DNA from: Clostridiaceae bacterium | GTDB taxonomy: Bacteria > Bacillota > Clostridia > Acetivibrionales > DULL01 | Assembly (NCBI GenBank): GCA_012840395.1 | Contig: DULL01000057.1 | Span: forward strand, 1-51,124 | Reading direction: 5' to 3' | DNA: 51,124 nt | In this document: piece after piece, positions 27,746 through 38,099 of the stretch | Layout: every line of letters starts with the position of its first letter | Position numbering within the stretch: position 1 is the first letter of the stretch | Notes under the pieces: generated by a model | Told to the model about the DNA's origin: nothing | The model's database searches: none | Seen by the model: only the letters and a program-made list of their open reading frames with translations | Program-made: the position numbers and the translations under genes

Positions 27746-28483
27746 TTGGCAAGCAGGATAATTATATTCTCAAAAAGGAATATATTATTAATTAATATTA
27801 TAATTTTTGTATTGGCATGTACTCAGATAATGCTGGATCTAAAGTATTCTGAAGACTTAAGGCATACTGATTTAGAGCAGGAAACCAACAGTGTTCTTAA
27901 AGAAAAAGGATACTGTATATTTATTGAGATCGAAGACAAACGGTTATACCTTCTTTATGACGGAAAATGTATCAAAGAATATGTGATAGCTACAGGGAAG
28001 TCTGGATTGCCCTCTCCCATTGGATATTGGAAGATAATACAAAAGGCAGACTGGGGAGAAGGTTTCGGTGGAAGATGGATGGGTCTAAATGTTCCCTGGG
28101 GAATGTACGGTATACATGGAACCATATATAGTGAATCTATAGGAAGCGCATCCAGCCATGGATGCATAAGAATGTATAATAAAGATGTTGCTGAACTTTA
28201 CAGCATTGTTCCCCATGGTACTCCCGTGGTAATAGTCAACGGTTCTTTTGGCCCTTTTGGAAGAGGTTTTGATGACATAAACCCTGGAGACAGGGGAGCT
28301 GATGTGAGAGCCATACAAATAAGGCTTAAACAATTAGGATATTTTAATGGTTATGCTTCAGGCATTTATGAAGATGATTTAAAATATGCCCTTCACAGAT
28401 TTCAGAAGGATAAAGGCCTGGAGGTGAAGAATACCATATCAAGAGAAGACTGGCTTGAAATGGGATTTATGGAATTTGAATAG
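27746..28483 (+). CDS. L,D-transpeptidase (YkuD) with peptidoglycan-binding domain
   Basis: Cell-wall cross-linking or remodelling enzyme of 245 residues. An N-terminal membrane anchor or signal (residues 8-30) leads into a YkuD domain (about residues 50-165) with the conserved HGT and the active-site motif SHGCIR, nucleophile Cys140. A C-terminal PG_binding_1 domain follows (about 178-240, DRGADVRAIQIRLKQLGYF). The TTG start at 27746 follows GGAGAGG. It probably acts outside the membrane on vegetative or spore peptidoglycan. Confidence 0.93.
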   Translation: MASRIIIFSKRNILLINIIIFVLACTQIMLDLKYSEDLRHTDLEQETNSVLKEKGYCIFIEIEDKRLYLLYDGKCIKEYVIATGKSGLPSPIGYWKIIQKADWGEGFGGRWMGLNVPWGMYGIHGTIYSESIGSASSHGCIRMYNKDVAELYSIVPHGTPVVIVNGSFGPFGRGFDDINPGDRGADVRAIQIRLKQLGYFNGYASGIYEDDLKYALHRFQKDKGLEVKNTISREDWLEMGFMEFE

Positions 28484-28824
28484 AGTGTCCTCTAAAAATA
28501 TATATTTCTTTTATAGCTTTTTCTTCTGATATTCTTTTTTTATATGCTTGTTATTTTCATTATAAGCTATTTCATGAATTTATTTTCAAATCTGTTTTCA
28601 CATTTTTTGATAAAAAATTGCCAAATAATAAGAAATATGTTTTAACAAACAGGACAACAGATTATTTTTATTTATTATTACTAAAAATATGCAAAGATCT
28701 TACTTGAAAATAAAACTAATTAGGCATAAAATATTTTAACGTTCATTTTGTGAACATGTTTTTTATTATTTACATGAAAATAAAGCGAATAATAAATGTT
28801 GAAAAAAATAAAGGATATAAATAT
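28484..28824. other. AT-rich gap before the MFS gene
   Basis: About 340 bases of extremely A/T-rich sequence with no supported gene, no strong terminator and no clear promoter. The open frame of the MFS gene extends back to 28750 but without a ribosome binding site. Confidence 0.4.
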
Positions 28825-30048
28825 ATGACAAAAAAAATAATAAAAAAATCTATAGAAAAAAATAGATATCCCTATGAATTTTTGCTGATGTACGCAATTT
28901 ACTTTGGAGGAAGTGCCGCCTTCTCACCATATATTCCTTTGTATTTGAAAGAGATTGGCCTTACTCAGGTTCTTATTGGGATATTGTTTGCCATAGGTCC
29001 GCTGGTAGCCATGCTAAGCCAGCCGGTCTGGGGGATTGTTGGAGACAGGTCAAAATCAAAGAACAGGGTTCTCTTAATTTTATTGGCAGGAGCTGCAGTT
29101 TCAATAATCATTTTTCCAGTTTCAACCGCAGTATGGTATGTGTTTTTTGCATATATTATGTTTACTTTTTTTAATTCTTCCATTAATCCGCTTATTGATA
29201 CAATTGCCCTTGAAGGGATTGAAAAAACCAAGTGGAAATTTGGTCCAATAAGAATGGGAGGAGTATACGGCTATTCTTTAGTAGCTATATTGTCCGGAAT
29301 AGTATTGAAGAACAATTTAAGCTGGATGTTTTTAATATATGCCATAATTTTAATGTTAAATTTTGCCATGGTTTTTAAACTTCCTGTAGTTGAGGGACAC
29401 CAGCATGGAGATAAAAAAGTATCACTCTGGGTGCTTTTAAAGAATAAGAGACTTGTGCTAATGCTTGCTTTTGGACTTATAATCCAGTCAACATTAGGCT
29501 TTTACTTCAGCTTTTTTTCAATTTATTTTGAAGAGTTGGGAGGAGACAGCGCTCTTCTGGGATGGGCAATGAGTGTATCGGCTTTAGCAGAAATACCTTT
29601 TTTAATGTTTGCAGATAAGATTGTTAATAAACTGGGTATTATAAAAACAATGACACTTGCTTCCATTGTAACTTCAGCAAGATGGGTGGTGTTTTTCTTC
29701 CTAAATTCTGCCATGCAGGCAGTTTTTGTTAACCTTTTGCATGGATTTACCTATATTGTGGTAATTTATTGTATGGCAATATATATCAATGAGAATGTAC
29801 AAAAGGAGCTGAGGGCTTCAGGTCAGGCTCTTAACGGAGTTGTGACGGTAGGCATTTCAAGAATAATTGGAAGTGTGATAGGAGGCTATTTCAGCGATAT
29901 TGTAGGTTTAAGGGAAATGTTCTTATATTGTTCAGTATTTGGATTTATTGCAACGCTGGTAATCAATTATTTGTTCCTCAGAATAAATAAAGTATCAAAA
30001 GCAAGCTTTGCTGCGGAATTTCAGTGTAGTACGGATATCATGGCATAA
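28825..30048 (+). CDS. MFS transporter (LacY/nucleoside-permease-like)
   Basis: 407 residues with about 12 hydrophobic segments and the MFS loop motif GDRSKSKNRV between helices 2 and 3. The arrangement (IPLYLKEIGLTQVLIG early, two six-helix halves) resembles the MFS_1-like/LacY-related group. The substrate is unknown. ATG 28825 follows AAAGGA; an in-frame ATG at 28750 would add 25 residues. It ends 13 bases before the first V-ATPase gene, so read-through into that operon is likely. Confidence 0.88.
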   Translation: MTKKIIKKSIEKNRYPYEFLLMYAIYFGGSAAFSPYIPLYLKEIGLTQVLIGILFAIGPLVAMLSQPVWGIVGDRSKSKNRVLLILLAGAAVSIIIFPVSTAVWYVFFAYIMFTFFNSSINPLIDTIALEGIEKTKWKFGPIRMGGVYGYSLVAILSGIVLKNNLSWMFLIYAIILMLNFAMVFKLPVVEGHQHGDKKVSLWVLLKNKRLVLMLAFGLIIQSTLGFYFSFFSIYFEELGGDSALLGWAMSVSALAEIPFLMFADKIVNKLGIIKTMTLASIVTSARWVVFFFLNSAMQAVFVNLLHGFTYIVVIYCMAIYINENVQKELRASGQALNGVVTVGISRIIGSVIGGYFSDIVGLREMFLYCSVFGFIATLVINYLFLRINKVSKASFAAEFQCSTDIMA

Positions 30049-30061
30049 GGGAGAGGATTGG

Positions 30062-30373
30062 ATGGAAAGCATAATTAAAAGAGTAATAGAAAGTGAATAT
30101 AGAGCTCAGAGACTAATTGATGATGCCAAGGAAGAAAGCAAAAAAATGCTTATTAAAGCTGAAGAAGACATAAAAAAAATTGAGCAGGATATGTTGGAAT
30201 CAGTAAAAAAAAGAATTAAGGAAATAAAGATTGAAAAGCAAAAACAAGCATCTGAGCAGGTGGAGAAAATACGTTCCGAAACTGAAAGAAAATGTGAAGC
30301 TATGCATTCGAAGTTCAACAAAAATAAAAATAAATGGGTGCAAGAAATTCTGCAGGAAATTATAAGTAGGTGA
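30062..30373 (+). CDS. V/A-type ATPase subunit G/H (peripheral stalk)
   Basis: 103 residues, almost entirely a charged coiled coil (RAQRLIDDAKEESKKMLIKAEED). It is the peripheral-stalk partner of subunit E in archaeal/bacterial V-type ATPases (AhaH/subunit G-like). ATG 30062 follows GGGAGAGG; the frame is open upstream into the MFS gene. It is first of nine ATPase genes in the order G/H-C-I-K-F-E-A-B-D. Confidence 0.85.
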   Translation: MESIIKRVIESEYRAQRLIDDAKEESKKMLIKAEEDIKKIEQDMLESVKKRIKEIKIEKQKQASEQVEKIRSETERKCEAMHSKFNKNKNKWVQEILQEIISR

Positions 30374-30377
30374 AAGT

Positions 30378-31430
30378 GTGGCTTTGGCACTGTTAAATTA
30401 TATTTCGACTAATACAAAAGCAAGGGTATTATATGGCAGGCTGCTGTCTATGGAGGACTATAATAACCTGCTTGAGAAAAGAACTGTCCGCGAAGTGGCA
30501 GCTTATCTTAAAAAGCATACATATTGTAAAGAAATATTCGGCCAGGTAAACGAAAATAATATTCATAGGAGCGAACTGGAGGTATTACTTAAGGTTTCAC
30601 TTTATGATGATTTTGCAAAACTGCTTAAGCATTTAAGAGGTAATGCTAAAAAATATCTGCAGGCGGCTTTTTTAAGGCATGAAATCGAAGACTTAAAAGT
30701 ACTTCTCAGGAGAGTAAGTGTACAAAAATCGGGAAGTAATCCTGACTACCTTCTGAGCTTTCTGAATGATTTAAGTTCTCTTGACTATTATAAGCTTGCA
30801 GGCTCAAAAGATATTACAGAGTTTATATACAATTTAAGGGATACTCAGTATTATAGGGCTCTTCGCACTTTTGCAGATAATAAGGAACGCCAAAATCTTT
30901 TTGATATGGAAAAGGCCCTTGATCTCCATTATTATTCGAACATTATGGACCTGAAAAACAAATTGTTGGGCAGTTCTGATAACAAGGCTGTTACCAGAAT
31001 ATATGGCACAGAAATTGATATTATGAATCTGATGCTTATATACAGGTGTAAGAAGCTTTTCAATCTTCCAAAAGAACTGACCTTAAATCGTATAGTTCCT
31101 TATTGGTGCTATTTAAGCAGAAAAAAACTTGTAGAATTAGCTGAATGCAGGGATGTCCAGGAATTTAGAGAATCGGTTTCAAATACAAGGTACTCTTTTA
31201 TTTTTAAGGTAGAGAAAGAGCAATTGTGGGAAATAAATGCAAAAACTTACTTATATAATTTTTACAGAAGAATATTGAAAAGAGGAAAATTTTCAATGGG
31301 ATCGATAATAGCCTATATACATCTTAAAGAGTTTGATATTAGTAATATAATTACGATAATTGAAGGAGTAAGATATCAATTGCCCCCTGAAGAAATAAAA
31401 AGTTATTTGATTGGTATTAAAGGGCAATAA
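30378..31430 (+). CDS. V/A-type ATPase subunit C (central stalk socket)
   Basis: 350 residues of the vATP-synt_AC39 family (bacterial subunit C, yeast Vma6-like). It is a funnel-shaped helical protein that links the rotor ring to the central stalk. The N-terminal YISTNTKARVLYGRLLSMED and the repeated three-part helical pattern fit the family, and the length matches. GTG 30378 follows AGGTG. Its placement before subunit I differs from the common I-K-E-C-F-A-B-D order. Confidence 0.9.
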   Translation: MALALLNYISTNTKARVLYGRLLSMEDYNNLLEKRTVREVAAYLKKHTYCKEIFGQVNENNIHRSELEVLLKVSLYDDFAKLLKHLRGNAKKYLQAAFLRHEIEDLKVLLRRVSVQKSGSNPDYLLSFLNDLSSLDYYKLAGSKDITEFIYNLRDTQYYRALRTFADNKERQNLFDMEKALDLHYYSNIMDLKNKLLGSSDNKAVTRIYGTEIDIMNLMLIYRCKKLFNLPKELTLNRIVPYWCYLSRKKLVELAECRDVQEFRESVSNTRYSFIFKVEKEQLWEINAKTYLYNFYRRILKRGKFSMGSIIAYIHLKEFDISNIITIIEGVRYQLPPEEIKSYLIGIKGQ

Positions 31431-31447
31431 AAAGCGAGGTGATATTA

Positions 31448-33373
31448 TTGTCAATATTAAAAATGAAATTTATAAGCATAGTGGGGAAAAGGGAGTTCTT
31501 TAACGACTTTGTTACAAAATATATTATTAACAGCGGAATACAATTGGAAAATGCCATGTTGTTTCTTGATGGAATCAAGGGATTGTCGCACTATGTAGAT
31601 GAAGATTATTATAGCGATATATTGAAGCAAAGCACCAACCTTTTAGAACGTATGGGAATTAAAGCAGAAAGAAGCATTATAAAGGTTTCAGAAGCCTGTG
31701 AAGAGAGGTATAAGTCGCTGTCTTTGGAAGAAATCAGCCAGGAGCTTGCAGAGCTTGAGAATGAACTTAATGGTTACAGTGAAAAGATAGAAAAAATTAA
31801 TGAGAAGCTGAAACAGTATACCCATATGAAAAAGCAGCTGGAGCTGTTGTCTAGTTATGATATAGATGTTGATCTGTATACTTTTTTTAATTTTAAATTT
31901 ATAAAATTCCGGTTTGGTAGAATATCGAGAAAGCTATATCAGCAGTTGCAGCTATATCTTGAAGATCTCCAGGTAATTGCCTTACCAATATCACAGGATA
32001 AAGATTATGTGTGGATGATTTATTTTACTCCAGAAACATATAGTGAAAGAATTGATGGGATTTTTTCCTCTTTACATTTTGAAAGAATCTGGCTGCCGGG
32101 AGAGTTTAAAGGGACTCCGGCTGAGGCCTTGATTCAGTTACAAGAAAAAATTGAGGCTTACCAGAAAGAACTTGAAAGTACCAGGGAAAAGATAAAGAAT
32201 TTTAATGATACAAATAAAGAAAAAGTCTTATGTATACATGATATGGCAGTAAAATTAAACCGTATAGTAGAAGTAAGGAAATATGCCGCATATACAAAAG
32301 AATCTTTTTATCTGACAGGTTGGATACCTGAAGATGAACTGGAGGTTCTTAAACCTGTTCTGGATAAATTGAAAGATATAACATTTATTGAGAGAGAACC
32401 GGAAGCAATTTCCGAATCCCAGCCGCCAACTCAACTGAAAAACAACAGGCTCATAAAACCTTTTGAAACCCTGGTGAAAATGTATGGGCTTCCGTCCTAC
32501 AATGAAGTAGATCCTTCATTCTTTATAGCTGCAACATATTTTATAATGTTCGGCTTCATGTTTGGAGATGTGGGACAAGGACTTATACTCCTTGCAGCAG
32601 GCTTATTTGCATTAAAACGGGGGGTATCTTTGGGAGGAGTGGCTGCAGGAGTTGGTATTTCTTCTATAATTTTTGGATTTGTATATGGAAGTGTATTTGG
32701 TTTTGAGGATTGGCTTCCTGTAAGACTAATAAGTCCTATGGAAGACACCAATACAATGTTGGTTATAGGCGTGATCATTGGTGTACTCATGATGACAATT
32801 GCTATGGGGATTAATATTGTAAATGGCATTAGAAGGAAGAATTTTTCTAAAATCTTTCTTGATCGAAACGGTGTTGCAGGATTTTGCTTTTACTGGATTA
32901 TATTATTGACTGTTTTGTATTATGTTTTAAAGCAAAAACTGCCCTTTTCCACAGGAATTTTGTTGATATTATTGATACTTCCAATTTTAGCCATGATTTT
33001 TAAAGAACCTTTAGAAGAATATATTCATAACAGAAAGATTTCTGTTGAAGGAAAAGGCATGTTTCTTGTGGAGGCATTCTTTGAAATGTTTGATACTGTA
33101 TTGTCCTTTATGAGCAATACTATATCTTTTATAAGGTTAAGCGCTTTTGCGTTAAACCATATCGGACTGTTTATGGCTGTCAGGATACTTGCGGAAATGT
33201 CCAGGGGTTCAGGAAAGGTAGTTACCATTATAATAGGCAATATAATAATTATTGGACTGGAAGGATTGATTGTGGCCATCCAGGCTCTCAGGCTTGAATA
33301 TTATGAATTATTCAGCAGATTTTTTACAGGTGGCGGGAGAATCTACGAGCCAATAAAGGATAAGACTTATTAA
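31448..33373 (+). CDS. V/A-type ATPase subunit I (membrane stator)
   Basis: 641 residues. The N-terminal half is cytoplasmic with two coiled-coil stretches (around residues 95-145 and 230-265). The C-terminal half from about residue 360 has seven to eight membrane helices and forms the ion half-channels. The conserved SFIRLSAFALNH near the end carries the essential Arg. The TTG at 31448, 7 bases after GAGGTG, gives the family-typical start MSILKMKFISIVG; a GTG at 31439 lies on the ribosome binding site. Confidence 0.93.
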   Translation: MSILKMKFISIVGKREFFNDFVTKYIINSGIQLENAMLFLDGIKGLSHYVDEDYYSDILKQSTNLLERMGIKAERSIIKVSEACEERYKSLSLEEISQELAELENELNGYSEKIEKINEKLKQYTHMKKQLELLSSYDIDVDLYTFFNFKFIKFRFGRISRKLYQQLQLYLEDLQVIALPISQDKDYVWMIYFTPETYSERIDGIFSSLHFERIWLPGEFKGTPAEALIQLQEKIEAYQKELESTREKIKNFNDTNKEKVLCIHDMAVKLNRIVEVRKYAAYTKESFYLTGWIPEDELEVLKPVLDKLKDITFIEREPEAISESQPPTQLKNNRLIKPFETLVKMYGLPSYNEVDPSFFIAATYFIMFGFMFGDVGQGLILLAAGLFALKRGVSLGGVAAGVGISSIIFGFVYGSVFGFEDWLPVRLISPMEDTNTMLVIGVIIGVLMMTIAMGINIVNGIRRKNFSKIFLDRNGVAGFCFYWIILLTVLYYVLKQKLPFSTGILLILLILPILAMIFKEPLEEYIHNRKISVEGKGMFLVEAFFEMFDTVLSFMSNTISFIRLSAFALNHIGLFMAVRILAEMSRGSGKVVTIIIGNIIIIGLEGLIVAIQALRLEYYELFSRFFTGGGRIYEPIKDKTY

Positions 33374-33399
33374 AAAGTATTTTCAGGAGGGACAGTATT

Positions 33400-33825
33400 A
33401 TGGGTTTTATATTAACAACAACTATTTTTCTAGTATTATCTGTTATAGGAATGGGATTATATTGTATTAAAAAAGGTATTTCAGGCAAATCCGGAAAAAG
33501 AATACTGGGAATTAATATTTTGAGTGTCTTCGGGCTGCTGGTTATTACTACTGTTTTAGTTTTTTCAGGAACAGTATTTGCACAGGGAGAAGAAGCTGCA
33601 GCGGCCGGAGAGGTAAATGGGCTGGGACTTTTAGCGGCTGCTTTGTCAACCGGGCTTGCCACAATAGGCGCGGGAATTGCTGTTGCAGTTTCAGCTTCTG
33701 CAGCGCTGGGAGCAATAAGTGAAGATTCCAGCCTTCTTGGTAAAACCTTGATATTCGTCGGGCTGGCTGAAGGTATTGCTATTTATGGATTAATAGTATC
33801 AATTCTTATTTTGGGAAGGTTGTAA
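33400..33825 (+). CDS. V/A-type ATPase subunit K (rotor proteolipid)
   Basis: 141 residues with four hydrophobic segments (about 2-22, 36-60, 74-104, 114-140). The ion-binding carboxylate is Glu124 in GLAEGIAIYG of the last helix. The first hairpin carries no acidic residue in its membrane part and ends in VFAQ, resembling a signal/anchor extension on a two-helix proteolipid. The third helix lacks the Gln and Glu124 lacks the following Ser/Thr that mark Na+-binding rings, so protons are the more likely ion (inference). The start ATG follows AGGAGGG. Confidence 0.9.
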   Translation: MGFILTTTIFLVLSVIGMGLYCIKKGISGKSGKRILGINILSVFGLLVITTVLVFSGTVFAQGEEAAAAGEVNGLGLLAAALSTGLATIGAGIAVAVSASAALGAISEDSSLLGKTLIFVGLAEGIAIYGLIVSILILGRL

Positions 33826-33826
33826 A

Positions 33827-34135
33827 ATGAGATTATTTTTGATTAGTGACAATATTGATACCAAAATGGGAATGCGGTTAGCGGGAATAGAAGGTGTTGT
33901 GGTACACCAAAAGGAAGAAGTTATAGAAGCACTGGAAAAAGCCCTGCAGGAAAAAGACATTGGCATAATTATGATAACTGAAAAACTTGCAGGTCTTATA
34001 CCTGAACGTATTAAGAATATGAAAATTGATACCAGTCTTCCATTAATCATCGAAATACCTGACAGACATGGCACCAGCAGGCCTCGGGACTCTATAACCA
34101 GGTATGTTAAAGAGTCTATTGGTTTAAAGATATGA
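33827..34135 (+). CDS. V/A-type ATPase subunit F (central stalk)
   Basis: 102 residues with the CheY-like alternating strand/helix fold of subunit F: an N-terminal LFLISDN, GIIMITEKLA in the middle and the C-terminal helix SITRYVKESIG that inserts into the A3B3 headpiece. It begins one base after the subunit K stop codon and is translationally coupled to it. Confidence 0.92.
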   Translation: MRLFLISDNIDTKMGMRLAGIEGVVVHQKEEVIEALEKALQEKDIGIIMITEKLAGLIPERIKNMKIDTSLPLIIEIPDRHGTSRPRDSITRYVKESIGLKI

Positions 34136-34145
34136 GGTGATTTTT

Positions 34146-34763
34146 TTGAATACTTTTGAAAAAAAACTACGGCATTTCAATAAGGTTATCTTAAGAGATG
34201 CAAATAGCATAAGAGATGAAATACTAAAACGTACCAGCGAAGATATTGAGAAGCAAAAAGAACGCAGGCGAAATGAAATGCAGGCGTTGGCTGAAGAAAC
34301 CCTAAAAAAAGAAATCAGCAAGGCAGAAAAGGAAAAAAACTATGCTATTTCAAAAGCTATTATTGAAAGCAGGCAAAAATTAATGAAAACCAGGGACGAA
34401 GTTATCGAACAGGTTTTTGAGCAGGTAATGGTGAAGCTTTATGATTTCATTCAGGGAGATGATTATTATACTTTTCTGGCTGGCTTGATCAGAGAATCCT
34501 GCACAATAGCAGGGCAAGGTGAATTATTAGTTTATATTACTTCACGGGACATGGAAAAATACAAAGACAGAATTGATGAATTATCAAAGTCAATGCCTTA
34601 TACACCTGTATTTCATGAAGCAGAAGAAGATATTATCGGAGGATGCAGAGTAATAAACAAGACCTTGAATATTGTAGTGGATAATACAATAATAAGAAAG
34701 CTTAATGAATCACGGGAAAAATTTTTTGAATCCTCTGGTCTTATAATGAGTGAAGTAATATGA
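34146..34763 (+). CDS. V/A-type ATPase subunit E (peripheral stalk)
   Basis: About 205 residues. The N-terminal half is a long charged coiled coil that pairs with subunit G/H. The C-terminal half (EDIIGGCRVINKTLNIVVDN) is the globular head that binds subunit B. TTG 34146, 6 bases after GAGGTG, is the likely start; the GTG at 34137 is part of the ribosome binding site. It overlaps neither neighbour. Confidence 0.9.
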   Translation: MNTFEKKLRHFNKVILRDANSIRDEILKRTSEDIEKQKERRRNEMQALAEETLKKEISKAEKEKNYAISKAIIESRQKLMKTRDEVIEQVFEQVMVKLYDFIQGDDYYTFLAGLIRESCTIAGQGELLVYITSRDMEKYKDRIDELSKSMPYTPVFHEAEEDIIGGCRVINKTLNIVVDNTIIRKLNESREKFFESSGLIMSEVI

Positions 34764-34793
34764 TTCGAATTGGTTAAAGTGGGTGAATTGAAG

Positions 34794-36569
34794 TTGATTT
34801 TAAATAATAAAACCGGTAGCGGTACTATATGCAGAATTAACGGCCCTGTTGTTAAGGCTGCAAATGCTGCAGAGTTTAGAATGCATGAAACAGTTTTAGT
34901 AGGAGAGATGAAGCTGATAGGCGAAGTTATAGGCCTTGATGAGGACATAGCTACTATTCAGGTATATGAAGTAACTACAGGCCTTAAGACAGGGGAACCT
35001 GTTGTTCCCACAGGAAAGCCATTGTCTGTTACGCTTGCACCAGGGTTAATAGGAAATATTTTTGATGGAATAGGAAGGCCTTTAATTATCCTTGAAGAGA
35101 AATCAGGGAGTTTTATTGCCAGGGGAATAGATGTTGAACAGCTAAATACAGATATTAAATGGCCTGTTAGAATTCTTGTGAAACCTGGAGATAGAATTTT
35201 TGAAGGTATGATCATTGCTGAAGTAAATGAAACTTCTCTTATAAAACACAAGGTCCTTGCGCCTGTACATGTTGAAGGTACGGTGATGGAAACAGTCCCT
35301 GATGGTGAGTATACTATACAGGATGTTCTGATGAAAGTATCTTCTGCTTCAGGTAAGATACATGAAATAAAGATGGCTCAGGAGTGGCCTGTCAGGAAAC
35401 CAAGGCCTTACAGGGACAGGCTCCCTATTGACGAGCCTCTGATAACCGGCCAGCGGGTAATCGATACATTTTTCCCCATAGGAAAGGGCGGAGCAGCAGC
35501 TATCCCGGGCAGCTTTGGAACCGGAAAGACCATGACCCAGCATCAGCTTGCGAAATGGTCCAATGCAGATATTATTGTCTATATCGGCTGCGGTGAAAGG
35601 GGAAACGAAATGACAGAAGTGTTGGAGGATTTTCCTAAACTAATAGATCCTAAATCAGGGAGACCTCTTATGGAAAGGACCATATTGATTGCCAATACTT
35701 CTAATATGCCTGTCGCTGCAAGGGAAGCTTCTATATATACCGGAATTACCATTGCTGAATATTACAGGGATATGGGATATGACGTGGCTGTAATGGCTGA
35801 TTCTACTTCAAGATGGGCGGAAGCATTAAGGGAAATATCCGGAAGACTTGAAGAAATGCCTGCAGAGGAAGGATTCCCGGCTTACTTGTCTTCCAGATTG
35901 TCTGAATTTTATGAGCGTGCAGGAAAAACAGAGAATTTATGTGGATTTCCAGGTTCAGTTACCATAATTGGTGCTGTGTCGCCTCAAGGAGGAGATTTTT
36001 CTGAGCCGGTAACCCAGAATACCCGCCGGTATACAAGGTGTTTCTGGGCACTGGACAGGCAGCTTGCTTATTCAAGACATTATCCTGCCATTAACTGGTT
36101 GTCCAGCTATAGTGAATATACTGCTTCATTAAGTGAGTGGTACGAGAAAAATATAAACCCCCTTTTCGACAACCATAGGAAACAGATGATGGGGATTCTT
36201 CAAGAAGAAAGCAGGCTTATAGAGATAGTCAAGTTAATAGGAAGTGACATTTTGCCGGATGAACAAAAACTAATACTTGAAATTGGCAGGGTTATCAGGC
36301 TTGGTTTTCTACAACAGGTTGCATCTCATTCTGTGGATACATATGTTCCAATGGCAAAACAGTTTGCTATGATGGATGTTATTTTGTATTTGTACAACCA
36401 GGTAAATGATATAGTAAAAGAAGGAACTCCTGTTTCCATAATTAAGGGAACGGGAATTTTTGAAGAAATAATTAATATGAAATATACAATCGGTAATGAA
36501 GAACCTGATAAATTTAGTGATTTAAAAGAAAAGATACGCAGGGTGCTGCTGGAAATTAAGCAAATATAA
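34794..36569 (+). CDS. V/A-type ATPase catalytic subunit A
   Basis: Nucleotide-hydrolysing subunit of the A3B3 headpiece, 591 residues from TTG 34794. The Walker A motif is GSFGTGKT (from residue 239; most A subunits have GAFGCGKT). GCGERGNEM contains the catalytic Glu, and [18 protein letters not shown] is a further hallmark. The frame is open from 34770; TTG codons at 34770, 34788 and 34794 are possible starts. The last has the best spacing from GGGTG and gives the usual family length. A hairpin separates it from subunit B. Confidence 0.95.
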   Translation: MILNNKTGSGTICRINGPVVKAANAAEFRMHETVLVGEMKLIGEVIGLDEDIATIQVYEVTTGLKTGEPVVPTGKPLSVTLAPGLIGNIFDGIGRPLIILEEKSGSFIARGIDVEQLNTDIKWPVRILVKPGDRIFEGMIIAEVNETSLIKHKVLAPVHVEGTVMETVPDGEYTIQDVLMKVSSASGKIHEIKMAQEWPVRKPRPYRDRLPIDEPLITGQRVIDTFFPIGKGGAAAIPGSFGTGKTMTQHQLAKWSNADIIVYIGCGERGNEMTEVLEDFPKLIDPKSGRPLMERTILIANTSNMPVAAREASIYTGITIAEYYRDMGYDVAVMADSTSRWAEALREISGRLEEMPAEEGFPAYLSSRLSEFYERAGKTENLCGFPGSVTIIGAVSPQGGDFSEPVTQNTRRYTRCFWALDRQLAYSRHYPAINWLSSYSEYTASLSEWYEKNINPLFDNHRKQMMGILQEESRLIEIVKLIGSDILPDEQKLILEIGRVIRLGFLQQVASHSVDTYVPMAKQFAMMDVILYLYNQVNDIVKEGTPVSIIKGTGIFEEIINMKYTIGNEEPDKFSDLKEKIRRVLLEIKQI

Positions 36570-36572
36570 CTA

Positions 36573-36602
36573 AGCAAACTAAACGGACAAGGTAAGTTTG
36601 CT
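36573..36602 (+). promoter_or_regulatory. Hairpin in the A-B intercistronic gap
   Basis: AGCAAACT (36573-36580) pairs with AGTTTGCT (36595-36602), ending just before the AAGGAGG site of subunit B. It may tune translation of B or stabilise transcript ends; no T-run follows, so it is not a terminator. Confidence 0.4.
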
Positions 36603-36618
36603 GCAAGGAGGTAAAATC

Positions 36619-38001
36619 GTGGCTGTTGAATTTTTGGGTTTGAAAAATATAAATGGTCCATTGCTTGTAATTGAGGGATTAAAGGGAGCTTCATATGAAG
36701 AATTGGTTGAAGTTGTAATTGATGGTAAGGATACCCGCCTTGGCAGGATTATGGATATATCTGATGACGTAGCTGTTATACAGGTTTTTGAAGGAACTTC
36801 TGAAATATCTTTAAAGAATACAAGCATTAGACTAAAAGGGCATCCTTTGGAAATTCCTTTATCCGGTGAGATTTTAGGAAGAACCTTTGATGGTTTGGGA
36901 CGGCCTATTGATGGCCTGGGAAAAGTGTATCCAAAAGTACGCCGTGATGTTAATGGTACTCCTATGAATCCCGTATCCAGGAAATATCCCAAAGATTATA
37001 TAGAAACAGGTATCTCTGCTATAGATGGACTTACTACTCTTATCAGGGGACAGAAATTGCCGGTTTTTTCAGGTAACGGCCTTCCTCATAATGAACTTGC
37101 AGTTCAGATTGTACGCCAGGCTAAGCTACCGAGAGAAAAAAACAGCGGTTTTGCTATAGTATTTGCTGCAATGGGAGTTAAACATGATGTTGCTGAATAT
37201 TTCAGAAAATCCTTCGAACAAAGTGGAGTGCTTGAAAGGGTGGTAATGTTTTTAAACCTTGCCAGTGATCCTCCTGTAGAAAGAATAGTTACACCACGAT
37301 GTGCCCTTACAGCAGCAGAATATCTGGCTTTTGAAATGGGAATGCACATACTGGTTATACTTACTGATATGACGGCATACTCTGAGGCTTTAAGAGAAAT
37401 ATCATCTACAAAAGGCGAAATACCCAGCAGAAAAGGGTTTCCCGGCTATATGTACAGTGATTTGGCTTCTATATATGAAAGAGCAGGAATGCTTAAGGAT
37501 AGGGAAGGTTCTATTACTCAGATACCAATATTAACTCTTCCTAATGATGATATTACTCATCCTGTACCTGATCTTACAGGTTATATAACTGAAGGACAAA
37601 TTGTTCTGGACAGAGGGCTATACCAGAGCGGCATTTATCCTCCGATTTCAGTACTTCCATCTCTTTCCAGACTGATGAAAAGCGGAATAGGGGAAGGATA
37701 TACCAGAGAAGACCATGCTTCCTGTGCAACCCAGTTATTTGCCTCTTATGCGAGAGTCCATGAAGTAAGAGCTCTTGCATCGGTTATCGGGGAGGAAGAA
37801 TTAAATAATACTGACAAGCTTTACATGGAATTTGGAAAACGTTTTGAAAGAGAATTTATTTCCCAGGGATTTGATGAAGACAGAACCATCGAGCAAACCC
37901 TTGATTTGGGGTGGAAACTCCTTGGAATTTTGCCGGAAAGTGAACTTGACAGGGTGGACAGGGGAATACTTGAAAAATACTACAAGCCAAAAGAGAGATA
38001 G
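36619..38001 (+). CDS. V/A-type ATPase subunit B (non-catalytic)
   Basis: 460 residues, the usual size. It is an ATP-synthase alpha/beta-type fold in which the P-loop position is degenerate ([17 protein letters not shown]), as is normal for B subunits. [14 protein letters not shown] and [20 protein letters not shown] are hallmarks. GTG 36619 follows AAGGAGGT by 7 bases; an in-frame TTG at 36598 lies before that site. A palindromic repeat element separates it from subunit D. Confidence 0.95.
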   Translation: MAVEFLGLKNINGPLLVIEGLKGASYEELVEVVIDGKDTRLGRIMDISDDVAVIQVFEGTSEISLKNTSIRLKGHPLEIPLSGEILGRTFDGLGRPIDGLGKVYPKVRRDVNGTPMNPVSRKYPKDYIETGISAIDGLTTLIRGQKLPVFSGNGLPHNELAVQIVRQAKLPREKNSGFAIVFAAMGVKHDVAEYFRKSFEQSGVLERVVMFLNLASDPPVERIVTPRCALTAAEYLAFEMGMHILVILTDMTAYSEALREISSTKGEIPSRKGFPGYMYSDLASIYERAGMLKDREGSITQIPILTLPNDDITHPVPDLTGYITEGQIVLDRGLYQSGIYPPISVLPSLSRLMKSGIGEGYTREDHASCATQLFASYARVHEVRALASVIGEEELNNTDKLYMEFGKRFEREFISQGFDEDRTIEQTLDLGWKLLGILPESELDRVDRGILEKYYKPKER

Positions 38002-38013
38002 GGGGCAGGGACA

Positions 38014-38099
38014 GAGGGACACTCCTTTACTTTTATGGAACATAAGTAAAGGAGTGTCCCTCTACCACAGCACCTCCTGCTCGAGAAAGGAGTGTCCCT
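38014..38099. repeat. Palindromic REP/MITE-like element between ATPase genes B and D
   Basis: A 19-bp perfect inverted repeat (arms 38014-38032 and 38044-38062, 11-base spacer) carries GGGACACTCCTTT and its complement. A third, direct copy of AAAGGAGTGTCCCT stands at 38086-38099. A partly duplicated CCTTAGTACCTTAG and the AAAGGAG ribosome site of subunit D follow. The composition (GGGACA...TGTCCC with AAAGGAG) resembles dispersed palindromic repeats of Clostridia and related bacteria. Its place inside an essential-looking operon suggests it does not block transcription. Confidence 0.75.

Noticed and set aside
34137-34148. GTG starts for subunits E (34137) and I (31439)
   Set aside because: Both GTGs form part of the GAGGTG ribosome binding site; the TTGs 9 bases further on have normal spacing.
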